From Arthrobacter sp. CAU 1506 (GTDB lineage: Bacteria > Actinomycetota > Actinomycetes > Actinomycetales > Micrococcaceae), in NCBI RefSeq assembly GCF_005047635.1, contig NZ_SUKC01000011.1:1-64000 (forward strand): DNA of 64,000 bases. The letters are read 5' to 3'. Positions 44,023 through 53,026 of this stretch are shown in pieces (position 1 is the stretch's first letter; each line of letters opens with the position of its first letter). The notes under the pieces were generated by a model, which was given only the letters and a program-made list of their open reading frames with translations, searched no databases and was not told the DNA's origin. The position numbers and the translations under genes were made by a program.

Positions 44023-45053
44023 TGCAGCTCACCTTCGGACTTGAGTTCACGGGCCAGAAGCCGTGGGGCCAGTTCGTCGACGGCAATCTGCCCCTCGAGG
44101 ACGGCCACGACGGCCTCGGTAATGGGCATGTCGACGCCGAGCTTGGTGGCCAGGTCCAACACCGCCCGGCCGGATTTGATGCCTTCGGCGGTTTGGGTCA
44201 TCTGGACGGACACTTCATCAAGCGTCAGCCCCTCGCCCAGCAAACGGCCGGCGGTATGGTTGCGGGACAACGGCGACGAGCAGGTGGCGACCAGGTCGCC
44301 CAACCCGGCCAGCCCTGCCATGGTCTGCACGTCCCCGCCCAAGGCGAGGGTGAGCCGGGTTGTCTCCGCCAGCCCGCGCGTGATGACCGTGGCTTTGGTG
44401 TTGTCGCCCATGCTTTTGCCGTCGCAGATGCCCACGCACAGGGCAATGACGTTCTTGACGATTCCGCCGATTTCGACGCCGGTCACGTCGGGATTGGTGT
44501 ACGGGCGGAAATAGGCTGCGGTGCAGAGCCTGGCGATCCACTGCGCCACGTCTTCATCCGTGCAGGCCACCACAGACGCGGTGGGTTCCTTGCGCGCGAT
44601 CTCCATGGCCAGGTTGGGGCCGGAGATGACTGCCACCCGGTCGTCGGACAGCCCAAGCTCTTCCTTGATCACTTCGCTCATGCGTGCATCGCTGCCGCGC
44701 TCCAAGCCCTTCATGAGCGACACCACCACTGCCTCCGGATCCAGCAGCGGTTTCCAGGAGGCCAACTGCGGCCGCAGGGTCTGGGCCGGCACGGCCAGCA
44801 CGGCCAGCGGTGCGTCGACGAGGACATCGGCCACCTCGGCGGAGGCAACAATATTGCCGGGCAGCGCAATGTCCTTGAGGTATTTGGAATTCCGGTGCTG
44901 GGTGTTGATTTCCTCCGCCACCTCGGGACGCCGCGCCCACAGCCGAACCTGGATCTCGGGGTGCGCGTCAGCAACTACCTTGGCGAAGGTAGTGCCCCAG
45001 CTTCCTGCTCCGAGAACTGCAATAGCTGCAGGCAGGTCGGGGCGTTCGGTCAC
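44019..45053 (-). CDS. gpsA: Glycerol-3-phosphate dehydrogenase [NAD(P)+]
   Basis: GpsA makes sn-glycerol-3-phosphate for phospholipids. The 344-residue enzyme has the Rossmann motif AVLGAGSWGTTFAKV (about 13-27). It also has SLMKGLERGS, SGPNLAMEIA, the catalytic Lys region GIVKNVIALCVGICDG, and DLVATCSSPLSRNH. ATGA overlaps on both sides couple it to plsC and ddl. Confidence 0.96.
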   Translation of the reverse strand: MTERPDLPAAIAVLGAGSWGTTFAKVVADAHPEIQVRLWARRPEVAEEINTQHRNSKYLKDIALPGNIVASAEVADVLVDAPLAVLAVPAQTLRPQLASWKPLLDPEAVVVSLMKGLERGSDARMSEVIKEELGLSDDRVAVISGPNLAMEIARKEPTASVVACTDEDVAQWIARLCTAAYFRPYTNPDVTGVEIGGIVKNVIALCVGICDGKSMGDNTKATVITRGLAETTRLTLALGGDVQTMAGLAGLGDLVATCSSPLSRNHTAGRLLGEGLTLDEVSVQMTQTAEGIKSGRAVLDLATKLGVDMPITEAVVAVLEGQIAVDELAPRLLARELKSEGELQ

Positions 45054-45835
45054 AGTTTCTCCTCTGGCGGCAGTTCTTCCGTGTGCACCGCTGGGCCGGA
45101 CGCGAAGTCCCGGCCGGTCGACTTTTGCCCGTGTGCGGACGGATCCCAGCGGACAGCAGGGGGTTCTTCGCCGCGCACCTCGGCCAACAGCGCAGTGATG
45201 CTGTCCATAATCCTATTCGTTGCCGCTTCGAGCACCGTCTTGGTGATCGGCATGCCGTCGAAATCGGACAGGTCGACCGGCGCGCCGGCCACTACGTGGG
45301 CCGTCTTGCGCGGGAAAAGACTCGGTTTCTTGGCATAGCGGGGCAGCAAGTCGTTCGCTCCCCAGTGCGCCACCGGGATGACGGGGGCTCCGGTCTGCAG
45401 TGCCAGCCGGGCGGCCCCGGTGTGTCCGCGCATCGGCCACAGATTCGGATCACGCGTCAGCGTGCCTTCCGGATAAATGATGACGGCGCCGCCCTCGTCC
45501 AGCACCTCACGGGACACTTCCAGGGAGCGGTTGGCCCCCGAGCTGCTCCGTTCGACGGGGATCTGGCGTGCCGCGGTCAACAGCGGACCTACCACCGGAA
45601 TCTTGAACAGCGAGGCCTTGGCCAGAAAATGCGGGAGGACGCCCTGGTTGTAGACATAGTGGCCGACAACCAAGGGATCGATCTCGGTGTTGTGGTTCGG
45701 ACAGACAATGATGCCCTGGCTGCCGCGGAAATTTTCGGTCCCTGCCCAGTTTCGCCGCAGCACCAGGTTCAGGACCGGACGGACAACGCCGGCCAGGATG
45801 CCGATCACCACACGCTCTTTGGTACCTGCTCCCAT
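45050..45835 (-). CDS. plsC: 1-acyl-sn-glycerol-3-phosphate acyltransferase
   Basis: The 261-residue enzyme esterifies lysophosphatidate at the membrane. The catalytic NHX4D motif is CPNHNTEIDPLV, the substrate-binding region is PVERSSSGANRSLE, and YPEGTLTRD supplies the second binding motif. A hydrophobic N-terminal stretch (ILAGVVRPVLNLVL) probably attaches it to the membrane. It follows murA by six bases and overlaps gpsA, forming a murA-plsC-gpsA-ddl envelope operon. It acts directly on glycerol-3-phosphate-derived lipids, the product line of gpsA. Confidence 0.92.
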   Translation of the reverse strand: MGAGTKERVVIGILAGVVRPVLNLVLRRNWAGTENFRGSQGIIVCPNHNTEIDPLVVGHYVYNQGVLPHFLAKASLFKIPVVGPLLTAARQIPVERSSSGANRSLEVSREVLDEGGAVIIYPEGTLTRDPNLWPMRGHTGAARLALQTGAPVIPVAHWGANDLLPRYAKKPSLFPRKTAHVVAGAPVDLSDFDGMPITKTVLEAATNRIMDSITALLAEVRGEEPPAVRWDPSAHGQKSTGRDFASGPAVHTEELPPEEKL

Positions 45836-45841
45836 GGCCGC

Positions 45842-47158
45842 CTACTCGACGTCGAAGTCCGCGCCGAGGCCTTCCAGTTTCGACTGGAAGTGCTCGTAGC
45901 CGCGATTGATGACATCGATGCCGGTGACCCGGGAGGTCCCGGTCGCGGCCAGCGCGGCGATCAAGTGGCTGAATCCGCCGCGGAGGTCCGGAATGTCGAT
46001 CTCCGCACCGGTGAGCTGGGTGGGCCCGGAGATCACGGCGGAATGCAGGAAGTTCCGCTGCCCGAAACGGCAAGGGATGCTGCCAAGGCATTCGCGGTGC
46101 ACCTGGATGTTCGCCCCCATCCGGATCAGTGCCTCGGTGAAACCGAATCGGTTCTCGTAGACCGTCTCGTGCACAATCGAGACGCCTTCGGCCTGGGTCA
46201 GGGCCACCACCAGGGGCTGCTGCCAGTCGGTCATGAAGCCGGGGTGCACATCGGTCTCGAGCACCAGCGGCGACAGGCTCCCGCCGGGGTGGTAGAAGCG
46301 GATGCCGTCGTCGTCAATATCGAACGCGCCACCGATCTTGCGGTAGGTGTTCAGGAAAGCGGTGAGGTCGCCCTGGTTGGCACCCTCGACGTAGATGTCG
46401 CCCTGCGTGACCAGCGCGGCCGAGGCCCAGGAGGCCGCCTCGTTGCGGTCGGGCAGCGCGCGGTGGTTGAAACCAACCAGTTCCGGCACACCCTCAATGC
46501 GGATGACGCGGTCCGTCTGGACGGAGATGATGGCGCCCATCTTCTGCAGCACGGCGATCAGGTCCATGATCTCCGGCTCGATGGCCGCCCCGCTGAGTTC
46601 GGTGATGCCCTCGGCCCGGGTGGCGGTCAGGAGCACCTGTTCGGTGGCCCCGACACTGGGATACGGCAGCGTGAGCTTGGCGCCCTGCAGCCCCCTGGGC
46701 GCCGAGATGGAGATGCCACCGGGACGCTTGTCCACGATGGCACCGAACTGGCGCAGAACATCGAGGTGGTAGTCGATGGGACGGTCGCCGATGCGGCAGC
46801 CGCCGAGGTCGGGGATGAACGCTTCGCCGATGGCGTGGATCAGGGGCCCGCAGAACAGAATCGGAATACGGGAATCACCGGCGTGCGCGTCAATGTCCTT
46901 CATCTGCGCGGTCTTGACGTTCGTCGGATCCAGCGTCAGGTCGCCGGTCACCGGGTCTTTGGATACCTCCACGCCGTGCAGGCGCAGCAGGCTGGTGACA
47001 ATCTCCACGTCCCTGATCTCGGGCACATTCCGGAGGACCGAGGCATCGCTGCCCAGCAAGGATGCGACCATCGCTTTGGGAACCAGGTTCTTGGCACCAC
47101 GGACGGGCACTTTTCCCGTCAGGGGTACGCCACCACGAATGGTCAAAACACTTGCCAT
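45842..47158 (-). CDS. murA: UDP-N-acetylglucosamine 1-carboxyvinyltransferase
   Basis: MurA carries out the first committed step of peptidoglycan synthesis. The 438-residue protein has RGAKNLVPKAM with the catalytic Lys. The fosfomycin-target Cys121 is kept, in LGGCRIGDRPID; Asp is not substituted there as in mycobacteria, so the enzyme should be fosfomycin-sensitive in principle. Further marks are TEQVLLTATRAEG and FMTDWQQPLVV. I start at the ATG at 47158; six codons upstream another ATG is in frame. It is the first gene of murA-plsC-gpsA-ddl. Confidence 0.96.
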   Translation of the reverse strand: MASVLTIRGGVPLTGKVPVRGAKNLVPKAMVASLLGSDASVLRNVPEIRDVEIVTSLLRLHGVEVSKDPVTGDLTLDPTNVKTAQMKDIDAHAGDSRIPILFCGPLIHAIGEAFIPDLGGCRIGDRPIDYHLDVLRQFGAIVDKRPGGISISAPRGLQGAKLTLPYPSVGATEQVLLTATRAEGITELSGAAIEPEIMDLIAVLQKMGAIISVQTDRVIRIEGVPELVGFNHRALPDRNEAASWASAALVTQGDIYVEGANQGDLTAFLNTYRKIGGAFDIDDDGIRFYHPGGSLSPLVLETDVHPGFMTDWQQPLVVALTQAEGVSIVHETVYENRFGFTEALIRMGANIQVHRECLGSIPCRFGQRNFLHSAVISGPTQLTGAEIDIPDLRGGFSHLIAALAATGTSRVTGIDVINRGYEHFQSKLEGLGADFDVE

Positions 47159-47315
47159 GAATACCTGTTTCCTCAAGCTAGTTTAACGCCGGACTGGGCC
47201 TTGGGCTCAGCTAAGCATATTGGTAATCCGTGACCATTCCGAAATAAACGGACCGCGCGCGCCGCGGCCGGCTGCTCGCTTGCCGCTGACTTGCATAATG
47301 CCACCTCTGGACGCA

Positions 47316-47363
47316 AATCGGCGCCTTCGCGGGACCTGAATAAGTCCCGCGAAGGCGCCGATT
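47316..47363 (-). terminator. Perfect 20-bp hairpin terminator behind leuD
   Basis: The arms 47316-47335 and 47344-47363 are exact complements around an eight-base loop. It lies 20 bases after the leuD stop and ahead of murA on the same strand, so it should separate the leuCD transcript from the murA operon. The U-tract is weak. Confidence 0.85.
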
Positions 47364-47382
47364 CGGTGCAGGATGCCTGCGG

Positions 47383-47982
47383 TCAGACTTTCGCAGGAAG
47401 CGTTTTCGGCTTCCACGAGGGCCGGGTGGCCTCGTAGGAGGTGATTTCCGCCTCATGGTGCAGGGTCAGGCCGATGTCGTCCAGGCCTTCGAGCAACCGC
47501 CAGCGGGTGTAGTCGTCGATCTCGAACGGAGCGGTGATGGTTCCGCAGACCACCGTCTTCGCGTCCAGGTCAACGGTGATGTCGGTGCCCGGGTGGTTCT
47601 CGAGTTCCTTCCAGATCAGCTCGATGTCGTCCTGGGCTACTTCGGCGGCCAGCAGGCCCTGCTTACCGGAGTTGCCGCGGAAGATATCGGCGAAACGGGA
47701 CGAGAGCACTACGCGGAAACCGTAGTCCTTCAGTGCCCAGACGGCGTGCTCGCGCGAGGAACCGGTGCCGAAGTCGGGGCCGGCCACCAGGACGGATCCG
47801 CGGTTGAACGGTTCCTGGTTTAGGATGAAATCCTCCTGTTTGCGCCAGCCGGCGAAGAGGGCATCTTCGAAACCGGTCCGGGTGATCCGCTTGAGGTAGA
47901 CCGCCGGGATGATCTGGTCAGTGTCCACGTTGGACTGCCGCAGGGGAACGCCGATCCCGGTATGGGTGGTGAACTTCTCCAT
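47383..47982 (-). CDS. leuD: 3-isopropylmalate dehydratase small subunit
   Basis: The 199-residue subunit pairs with LeuC to isomerise isopropylmalate in leucine synthesis. Marks of the family are [42 protein letters not shown] and [11 protein letters not shown]. It starts 15 bases after leuC. The normal length and intact substrate loop indicate a working enzyme. Confidence 0.96.
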   Translation of the reverse strand: MEKFTTHTGIGVPLRQSNVDTDQIIPAVYLKRITRTGFEDALFAGWRKQEDFILNQEPFNRGSVLVAGPDFGTGSSREHAVWALKDYGFRVVLSSRFADIFRGNSGKQGLLAAEVAQDDIELIWKELENHPGTDITVDLDAKTVVCGTITAPFEIDDYTRWRLLEGLDDIGLTLHHEAEITSYEATRPSWKPKTLPAKV

Positions 47983-47997
47983 GATGCTTCAGGCTCC

Positions 47998-49464
47998 TTA
48001 AGCAGCAGACCGCGTGGCGGCGTCGTTGTTGACCGGGTCCAGGTCCGAGGGCGAGCTGAGCGTGCCGCGCACCGCAGTGGCGGCAGCAACGACTGGCGAG
48101 ACCAGATGCGTCCGGCCGCCCTTGCCTTGCCGGCCTTCGAAGTTACGGTTGGACGTTGAGGCGCAACGCTCCCCCGGAGCCAGCTGGTCCGGGTTCATGC
48201 CCAGGCACATCGAGCAACCAGCGAAGCGCCATTCCGCACCGAACGCTTTGAAGATCTGGTCCAGGCCTTCGGCTTCGGCTTCGAGCCGGACGCGGGCCGA
48301 GCCGGGAACCACCATCATCCGCACGTTCGGCGCCTTCTGCCGGCCGCGGATAATGTCGGCGGCAATGCGCAGGTCCTCGATCCGGCTGTTGGTGCAGGAG
48401 CCCAAGAAGACGGTGTCCACCTGGATGTTCTTCATCGGGGTGCCGGCTTCGAGTCCCATGTAGGTCAGGGCACGTTCCGCCGCAGCCTTGGCGTTTTCAT
48501 CGGCAAAGTCGTCAGGCGACGGCACCGCCTCGGACAGCGAAACACCTTGCCCGGGGTTGGTGCCCCAGGTTACGAAGGGCTCCAGCGTGTCGGCGTCCAG
48601 GAAGACTTCGGCGTCGAATTCGGCGTCGTCCTCCGTGCGCAGCGTCTGCCAGTAGTCGACGGCGGCATCCCAGTCGGCACCTTCCGGGGCATGCGGACGA
48701 CCCTTGAGGTAATCGAAGGTGGTCTGGTCCGGGGCCACCATTCCGGCGCGGGCACCCGCCTCGATGGACATGTTGCAGATGGTCATCCGGGCTTCCATGC
48801 TCAGCGCGCGGATGGCGGAGCCGCGGTATTCCAGCACGTAGCCCTGCCCGCCGCCGGTGCCGATCTTGGCGATGACGGCCAGGATGATGTCTTTGGCCGT
48901 GACCCCGGGACGCAGCGTGCCCTCGACGTTGATGGCCATCGTCTTGAACGGCTTCAGCGACAGCGTCTGGGTCGCCATGACGTGTTCGACCTCGGACGTT
49001 CCGATGCCGAAGGCCAGGGCGCCGAATGCGCCGTGCGTGGAGGTATGGGAGTCGCCGCAGACCACCGTCATGCCCGGCTGGGTGAGCCCCAACTGGGGGC
49101 CCACCACGTGCACGATCCCCTGCTCGGCATCCCCGAGTGAGTGCAGGCGGACGCCGAACTCCCGGCAGTTGGCACGCAGCGTCTCGATCTGGGTCCGGCT
49201 GGTCGGGTCGGCAATCGGCTTGTCGATGTCCAGGGTGGGAGTGTTGTGGTCCTCGGTGGCGATGGTCAGATCCGGCCGACGCAGCTTCCGGCCCGCCAAC
49301 CGCAGGCCCTCGAAGGCCTGCGGGGAGGTAACCTCGTGCACCAGATGGAGGTCGATGAAGAGGAGGTCGGGCTGGCGGGCTGCGCCTTCTCCGTCGCCGC
49401 GGCGCACCACGTGCGCTTCCCAGACCTTTTCAGCGAGCGTCTTGCCCGCAGTGTTACCGGCCAT
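47998..49464 (-). CDS. leuC: 3-isopropylmalate dehydratase large subunit
   Basis: The 488-residue large subunit carries the [4Fe-4S] cluster. The three ligand cysteines lie in [14 protein letters not shown] and [11 protein letters not shown]. Other family marks are [26 protein letters not shown] and [21 protein letters not shown] lies eight bases before the ATG. It is divergent from an IclR gene, with a palindromic operator between them. Confidence 0.97.
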   Translation of the reverse strand: MAGNTAGKTLAEKVWEAHVVRRGDGEGAARQPDLLFIDLHLVHEVTSPQAFEGLRLAGRKLRRPDLTIATEDHNTPTLDIDKPIADPTSRTQIETLRANCREFGVRLHSLGDAEQGIVHVVGPQLGLTQPGMTVVCGDSHTSTHGAFGALAFGIGTSEVEHVMATQTLSLKPFKTMAINVEGTLRPGVTAKDIILAVIAKIGTGGGQGYVLEYRGSAIRALSMEARMTICNMSIEAGARAGMVAPDQTTFDYLKGRPHAPEGADWDAAVDYWQTLRTEDDAEFDAEVFLDADTLEPFVTWGTNPGQGVSLSEAVPSPDDFADENAKAAAERALTYMGLEAGTPMKNIQVDTVFLGSCTNSRIEDLRIAADIIRGRQKAPNVRMMVVPGSARVRLEAEAEGLDQIFKAFGAEWRFAGCSMCLGMNPDQLAPGERCASTSNRNFEGRQGKGGRTHLVSPVVAAATAVRGTLSSPSDLDPVNNDAATRSAA

Positions 49465-49581
49465 GGCCAGATCCCTCCATCAAATACCAATGCAGGTGGT
49501 GCCTCCCAACGGGAGACCTGCTCCAAGTGTGTGATTCAACTCTTCCAGCACGGGCTCGGATCCCGCCAGTGAAACGACTTG

Positions 49582-49600
49582 CATCTCAAATAGTGAGATG
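49582..49600 (+). promoter_or_regulatory. Palindromic operator between leuC and the IclR regulator gene
   Basis: CATCTCA and TGAGATG flank AATAG, a perfect 7-base inverted repeat, 14 bases before the regulator start. In Corynebacterium the orthologous IclR regulator LtbR represses leuB and leuCD from such a site. Possible promoter elements TTGCAT (49579-49584) and CAGTAT (49602-49607) are 17 bases apart and would place the operator within the promoter. Confidence 0.65.
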
Positions 49601-49613
49601 ACAGTATCAATCT

Positions 49614-50333
49614 ATGGACAATCCTAGTGGTGTCGGTGTCATCGACAAAGCGGCCATGGTGCTCGATACGCTCGAGGCCGGACCTACTTCCCTGGCCCAG
49701 TTGGTGGCTGCAACCGGCTTGGCCCGGCCCACCGCCCACCGGCTTGCCTTGGCCCTGGTGCACCACCGCCTGGTCAGCCGGGACATGCAAGGCAGGTTCG
49801 TCTTGGGCAGCCGGCTGGTGGAACTGGCCGCCGCTGCAGGAGAAGACCGGCTCATTGCGGCGGCCGGCCCCGTCCTGATGAATCTTCGCGACGCCACCGG
49901 CGAAAGCGCGCAGGTGTTCCGACGGCAAGGCGATTCACGTGTCTGCGTGGCCTCTGCCGAGCGGCCGATTGGCCTGCGTGACACCATTCCGGTGGGAACG
50001 CAGCTCTCCATGAAGGCGGGCTCCGCCGCCCAGGTCCTGCTGGCATGGGAAGACCACGAACGGCTGCTGGAAGGCCTGCAAGGCGCCCGCTTCACGCCAA
50101 CCGTCCTCGCCGGCGTGCGCCGCCGCGGCTGGGGCCAAAGCCTGGGCGAACGCGAACCGGGAGTGGCCTCTGTCTCGGCACCGGTCCGCGGACCATCCGG
50201 CCGGGTCATCGCCGCCGTGTCCATTTCAGGCCCGATTGAGCGGCTCACCCGGCAACCCGGACGGCTGCATGCCGAAGTGGTCTGCAACGCGGCCGCACAA
50301 CTCACCGAGGCCCTGCGCAAGACCAACGACTAG
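49614..50333 (+). CDS. IclR-family regulator of leucine genes (LtbR/NdgR type)
   Basis: The 239-residue protein has an N-terminal winged helix (SLAQLVAATGLARPTAHRLALAL, about 24-46) and a C-terminal IclR ligand-binding domain. The position divergent from leuCD and the length fit the actinobacterial LtbR/NdgR/AreB group, which controls leucine and, in some genera, tryptophan or antibiotic genes. The palindrome at 49582-49600 overlaps its own promoter, so autoregulation is likely. It converges on thiL with eight bases between the stops. Confidence 0.92.
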   Translation: MDNPSGVGVIDKAAMVLDTLEAGPTSLAQLVAATGLARPTAHRLALALVHHRLVSRDMQGRFVLGSRLVELAAAAGEDRLIAAAGPVLMNLRDATGESAQVFRRQGDSRVCVASAERPIGLRDTIPVGTQLSMKAGSAAQVLLAWEDHERLLEGLQGARFTPTVLAGVRRRGWGQSLGEREPGVASVSAPVRGPSGRVIAAVSISGPIERLTRQPGRLHAEVVCNAAAQLTEALRKTND

Positions 50334-50341
50334 CAGTCCGT

Positions 50342-51340
50342 TCAGCTGCCGAAGTGGTCCCATCCACCGGTCTGGATGGCGGTGCCGTCCAGGGTCGCGG
50401 GAGCAGGTCCGGTATCGCGCACGGTTCCTACAGCGACGAAACCTTCCGGCAGGGCCTCCGCGGTCGGGAACGTGCCTAGCAGGCCATGGTCCTCGCCGCC
50501 GCCGAGCACCCATTCCATCGGGTCGGCCCCCAACAGGTTGGCTGCCTCGCGCAGCGGTTCAACAAACTCCTGCAGTTCGGCCGCGAACAGGTCGACCGAG
50601 ACGGAGCTGGCCCGGGCCAGCCGGACGGCGTCGCGAAGCAGGCCGTCCGAAATGTCCATCATGGCCGTCGCGCCGGCCTTTGCCGCCGCCGGGCCGGCGT
50701 GCAGTGGTGGTTTTGGCCGCGACTGGATGCGGGCCAGCGCCTGCAGCGAAGCCGGGGATTCGCGGGCAAAGTGCGTGCTGTCGAGCAGGCGCAAACCAGC
50801 TGCTGCCTTCCCCAGCGTCCCGGCCACTGCCACGATGTCGCCGGGGCGCGCACCGCTGCGCAGCACCGGGTGGCGGCCTTCGAGGTCGCCGGTGACTGCC
50901 GCGGTGACAACCAGCGCATTGCCCCGGCCCAGATCGCCGCCGACGACGGAGCACCGCTCCGCGCCGAGTTTCCGGATCGCCTCGGCCACGCCGTCGGCCA
51001 GATCCTCAACCCACGCCACCGGCGTCGAACCGGGCAACGTGAGGCTGATGACCAAGGACGTGGGCACGGCACCCATGGCGTTGATGTCCGAGAGGTTTTG
51101 CGCCACGGATTTCCAGCCGACGTCGTAGCCGGTGGTCCGGTATCCGGAGGGCCAGACGAGCCGGAAGTCTTGGTCTTGGACCAAGGTGTCGATCGAAATG
51201 ACGGTCCGCGCATCCGGTGCGTCGATGACGGCGGCATCATCGCCGGGGCCGACCGGGACATTGGCGCGGCCGAGGCGCGGAAAGATCCGGTCCAGCAGGG
51301 ACCCCTCATCCAGGTGGTTGATCATCAATTCGTCGGTCAA
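50342..51340 (-). CDS. thiL: Thiamine-monophosphate kinase
   Basis: ThiL phosphorylates thiamine monophosphate to the active cofactor. The 332-residue protein has PVGPGDDAAVID, ISIDTLVQDQDFR, DVGWKSVAQNLSDINAMGAVPTS, VGGDLGRGN and MDISDGLLRDAVRLA, the ATP and metal sites of the AIR-synthase-like fold. The start is a TTG at 51340; an ATG five codons later is the alternative. It is the last gene behind the two GTPases, about 75 bases downstream of them. Confidence 0.94.
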   Translation of the reverse strand: MTDELMINHLDEGSLLDRIFPRLGRANVPVGPGDDAAVIDAPDARTVISIDTLVQDQDFRLVWPSGYRTTGYDVGWKSVAQNLSDINAMGAVPTSLVISLTLPGSTPVAWVEDLADGVAEAIRKLGAERCSVVGGDLGRGNALVVTAAVTGDLEGRHPVLRSGARPGDIVAVAGTLGKAAAGLRLLDSTHFARESPASLQALARIQSRPKPPLHAGPAAAKAGATAMMDISDGLLRDAVRLARASSVSVDLFAAELQEFVEPLREAANLLGADPMEWVLGGGEDHGLLGTFPTAEALPEGFVAVGTVRDTGPAPATLDGTAIQTGGWDHFGS

Positions 51341-51415
51341 TCTGTACTTTCTCTCTAGTCATTACCGCCCACGTCCCGCAGTTCGCACGGTCAGTCAGAC
51401 GGCGTTATGGCAGCG

Positions 51416-53026
51416 TCATTCTCCGGACGCCTTGGCAACCGCCCGCCGGAATTCCTGGTACCGCGCGACGGCATCCTGCACCGGCTGGACGATCCGCTCT
51501 TCCGCCACCTGCGCCACGGAGGCGCGCAGCCGCCGTCGTGCCGTTGCTGCCCTGGATTTGGCGACGAGGCGGGAGATCAGGCCGGAGGCCAGCGCCAGCA
51601 GCACCCCGGCGAGGATCCCGGCAGCCAGCAACAAGGTGGGTACGGGAAAGCCCTCAACCCTGGGTGTCTCCGGCACCGGAAACTGGAAGTAGCCGAGCGC
51701 AGCGATGCCCAGCAGCCAGAGCGCGCCTGCCAAGGCAGCCACCAACGCACACCATTGGATCACCCCAAAGACCGGCCACCACCAGGACGCGCGCTCGGAC
51801 CGCAGGTCGGTGCTCGCCAGGGCCTGGTCCAAGTCGTCGGGGAGGGTCTCCTCTGCGGACCGTGCCGACCGGCGGATGGCCGCGCGCCACGGTGCGCTGG
51901 CCCCTTCGCCTGCATGGTCGGCGAACTGCCGCACGGCCTTGTCCGACTGCGCCTGTTGCGCCGGACCGGGAGCCGGCATCGACGACCGGTTCAACATCGG
52001 GCTGACATCTTTGCGGTCCAGATTTAGCCGTTTGAGCGGATCCCGGCGCAGCTTTCCCAGCCAGCGGACCACCGGCCAGCCCGTCCGGGCGTGCGACTGC
52101 CGGCGGTAGGACGTTGCCACGGCGTCGCAGATCGCGTCAACGCCCGCGGCCCGGGCGAGCTGCTCGGCGAGCTGGGCGCGGGCTGGTTTGCTGACGCCTG
52201 CCGGTTCTGCGTCGAGGCCTGCGTCCAGCGCTCGAGCCGCGTTGCGGACATCGGCGATAAGACGGTTTGTTGCGGCCTGCCGCCGGTCGGCGAACGCCGT
52301 GATGGCCGCCTTGAGCTCGTCAACGCCCGCGCCGGTCCGGGCGGAGACAGGATAGACATCTGTCCGGTCCAGCCCGTCCTGCACCAGGATGTCCTTGAGC
52401 GAGGCCATGACCGGTTTCCGTTGGTTCTCGGCCAACCGGTCCAGCTGGTTCAGCACGACCAGTGTTACCGCCCCGTGGGAGGCCAGCGGCCGCAGGAACC
52501 CGTGGTGCACGGCTGCGTCGGCATACTTCTGCGGATCCAGGACCCACACCAGTACATCGACCTGCCCGGCCAGCCGTTGCACGATCTCGCGGTGCTCGAC
52601 GGCGGTGGAATCGAAATCGGGCAGGTCCAGCAGAATCAGGCTGCCGTGTCCGCCCAGCGATTCATCGGCCATAACGTGCCGGTGGTTGACCTGCAGCCAG
52701 TCGAGCAGTGGCTCGCTGCCGGCTGTTCCCCAAATGCCGGCCAGTGTTTCCGAAGTGGTCGGCCGACGCGCCGCCACGGTGGCGTGATGGGTGCCGGACA
52801 CGGCATTGAAGAGGGAGGACTTGCCGCTGCCCGTCGCTCCGAAGAACCCCACCACGGTATGGTCAGCGGACAAGGAGCGGCGAGTGCTGGCACGTTCCAG
52901 GACGTCGATGGTGGACGCCAAGTCCGCTTTCGGCAGCACGCCCTCGGCAAGTTCAGCGGCCGAATTCAGAGCTTCCAGCCGCGCCTCCAACACCGACGCT
53001 TCGGGTTTCCCCCGGTGCCGGCTCAT
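51416..53026 (-). CDS. Dynamin-like/YfjP-type membrane GTPase, second of a pair
   Basis: The 536-residue protein has a GTPase domain: GATGSGKSSLFNAV (P-loop, about 64-77), switch TTSETLAG, LLDLPDFDS (G3) and LNQLDRL (G4). The C-terminal part has two hydrophobic helices (about 425-450 and 470-495) and a basic helical tail (RAATARRRLRASVAQVAEE). This resembles bacterial GTPases of the YfjP/Era-dynamin type that work at membranes. Its ATG overlaps the stop of the upstream GTPase (ATGA), so the two are made together in a fixed ratio. The target membrane process is unknown. Confidence 0.8.
   Translation of the reverse strand: MSRHRGKPEASVLEARLEALNSAAELAEGVLPKADLASTIDVLERASTRRSLSADHTVVGFFGATGSGKSSLFNAVSGTHHATVAARRPTTSETLAGIWGTAGSEPLLDWLQVNHRHVMADESLGGHGSLILLDLPDFDSTAVEHREIVQRLAGQVDVLVWVLDPQKYADAAVHHGFLRPLASHGAVTLVVLNQLDRLAENQRKPVMASLKDILVQDGLDRTDVYPVSARTGAGVDELKAAITAFADRRQAATNRLIADVRNAARALDAGLDAEPAGVSKPARAQLAEQLARAAGVDAICDAVATSYRRQSHARTGWPVVRWLGKLRRDPLKRLNLDRKDVSPMLNRSSMPAPGPAQQAQSDKAVRQFADHAGEGASAPWRAAIRRSARSAEETLPDDLDQALASTDLRSERASWWWPVFGVIQWCALVAALAGALWLLGIAALGYFQFPVPETPRVEGFPVPTLLLAAGILAGVLLALASGLISRLVAKSRAATARRRLRASVAQVAEERIVQPVQDAVARYQEFRRAVAKASGE

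Noticed and set aside
45083-47233. A 716-codon open frame opposite plsC and murA
   Set aside because: Produced by high third-position G+C of the real genes on the minus strand. It covers two well-supported genes and has no domain pattern.
49465-49613. T-box or leucine leader peptide upstream of leuC
   Set aside because: The leader is too short; I see no T-box motif, no leucine-rich small frame and no antiterminator pair. A protein operator explains the region better.
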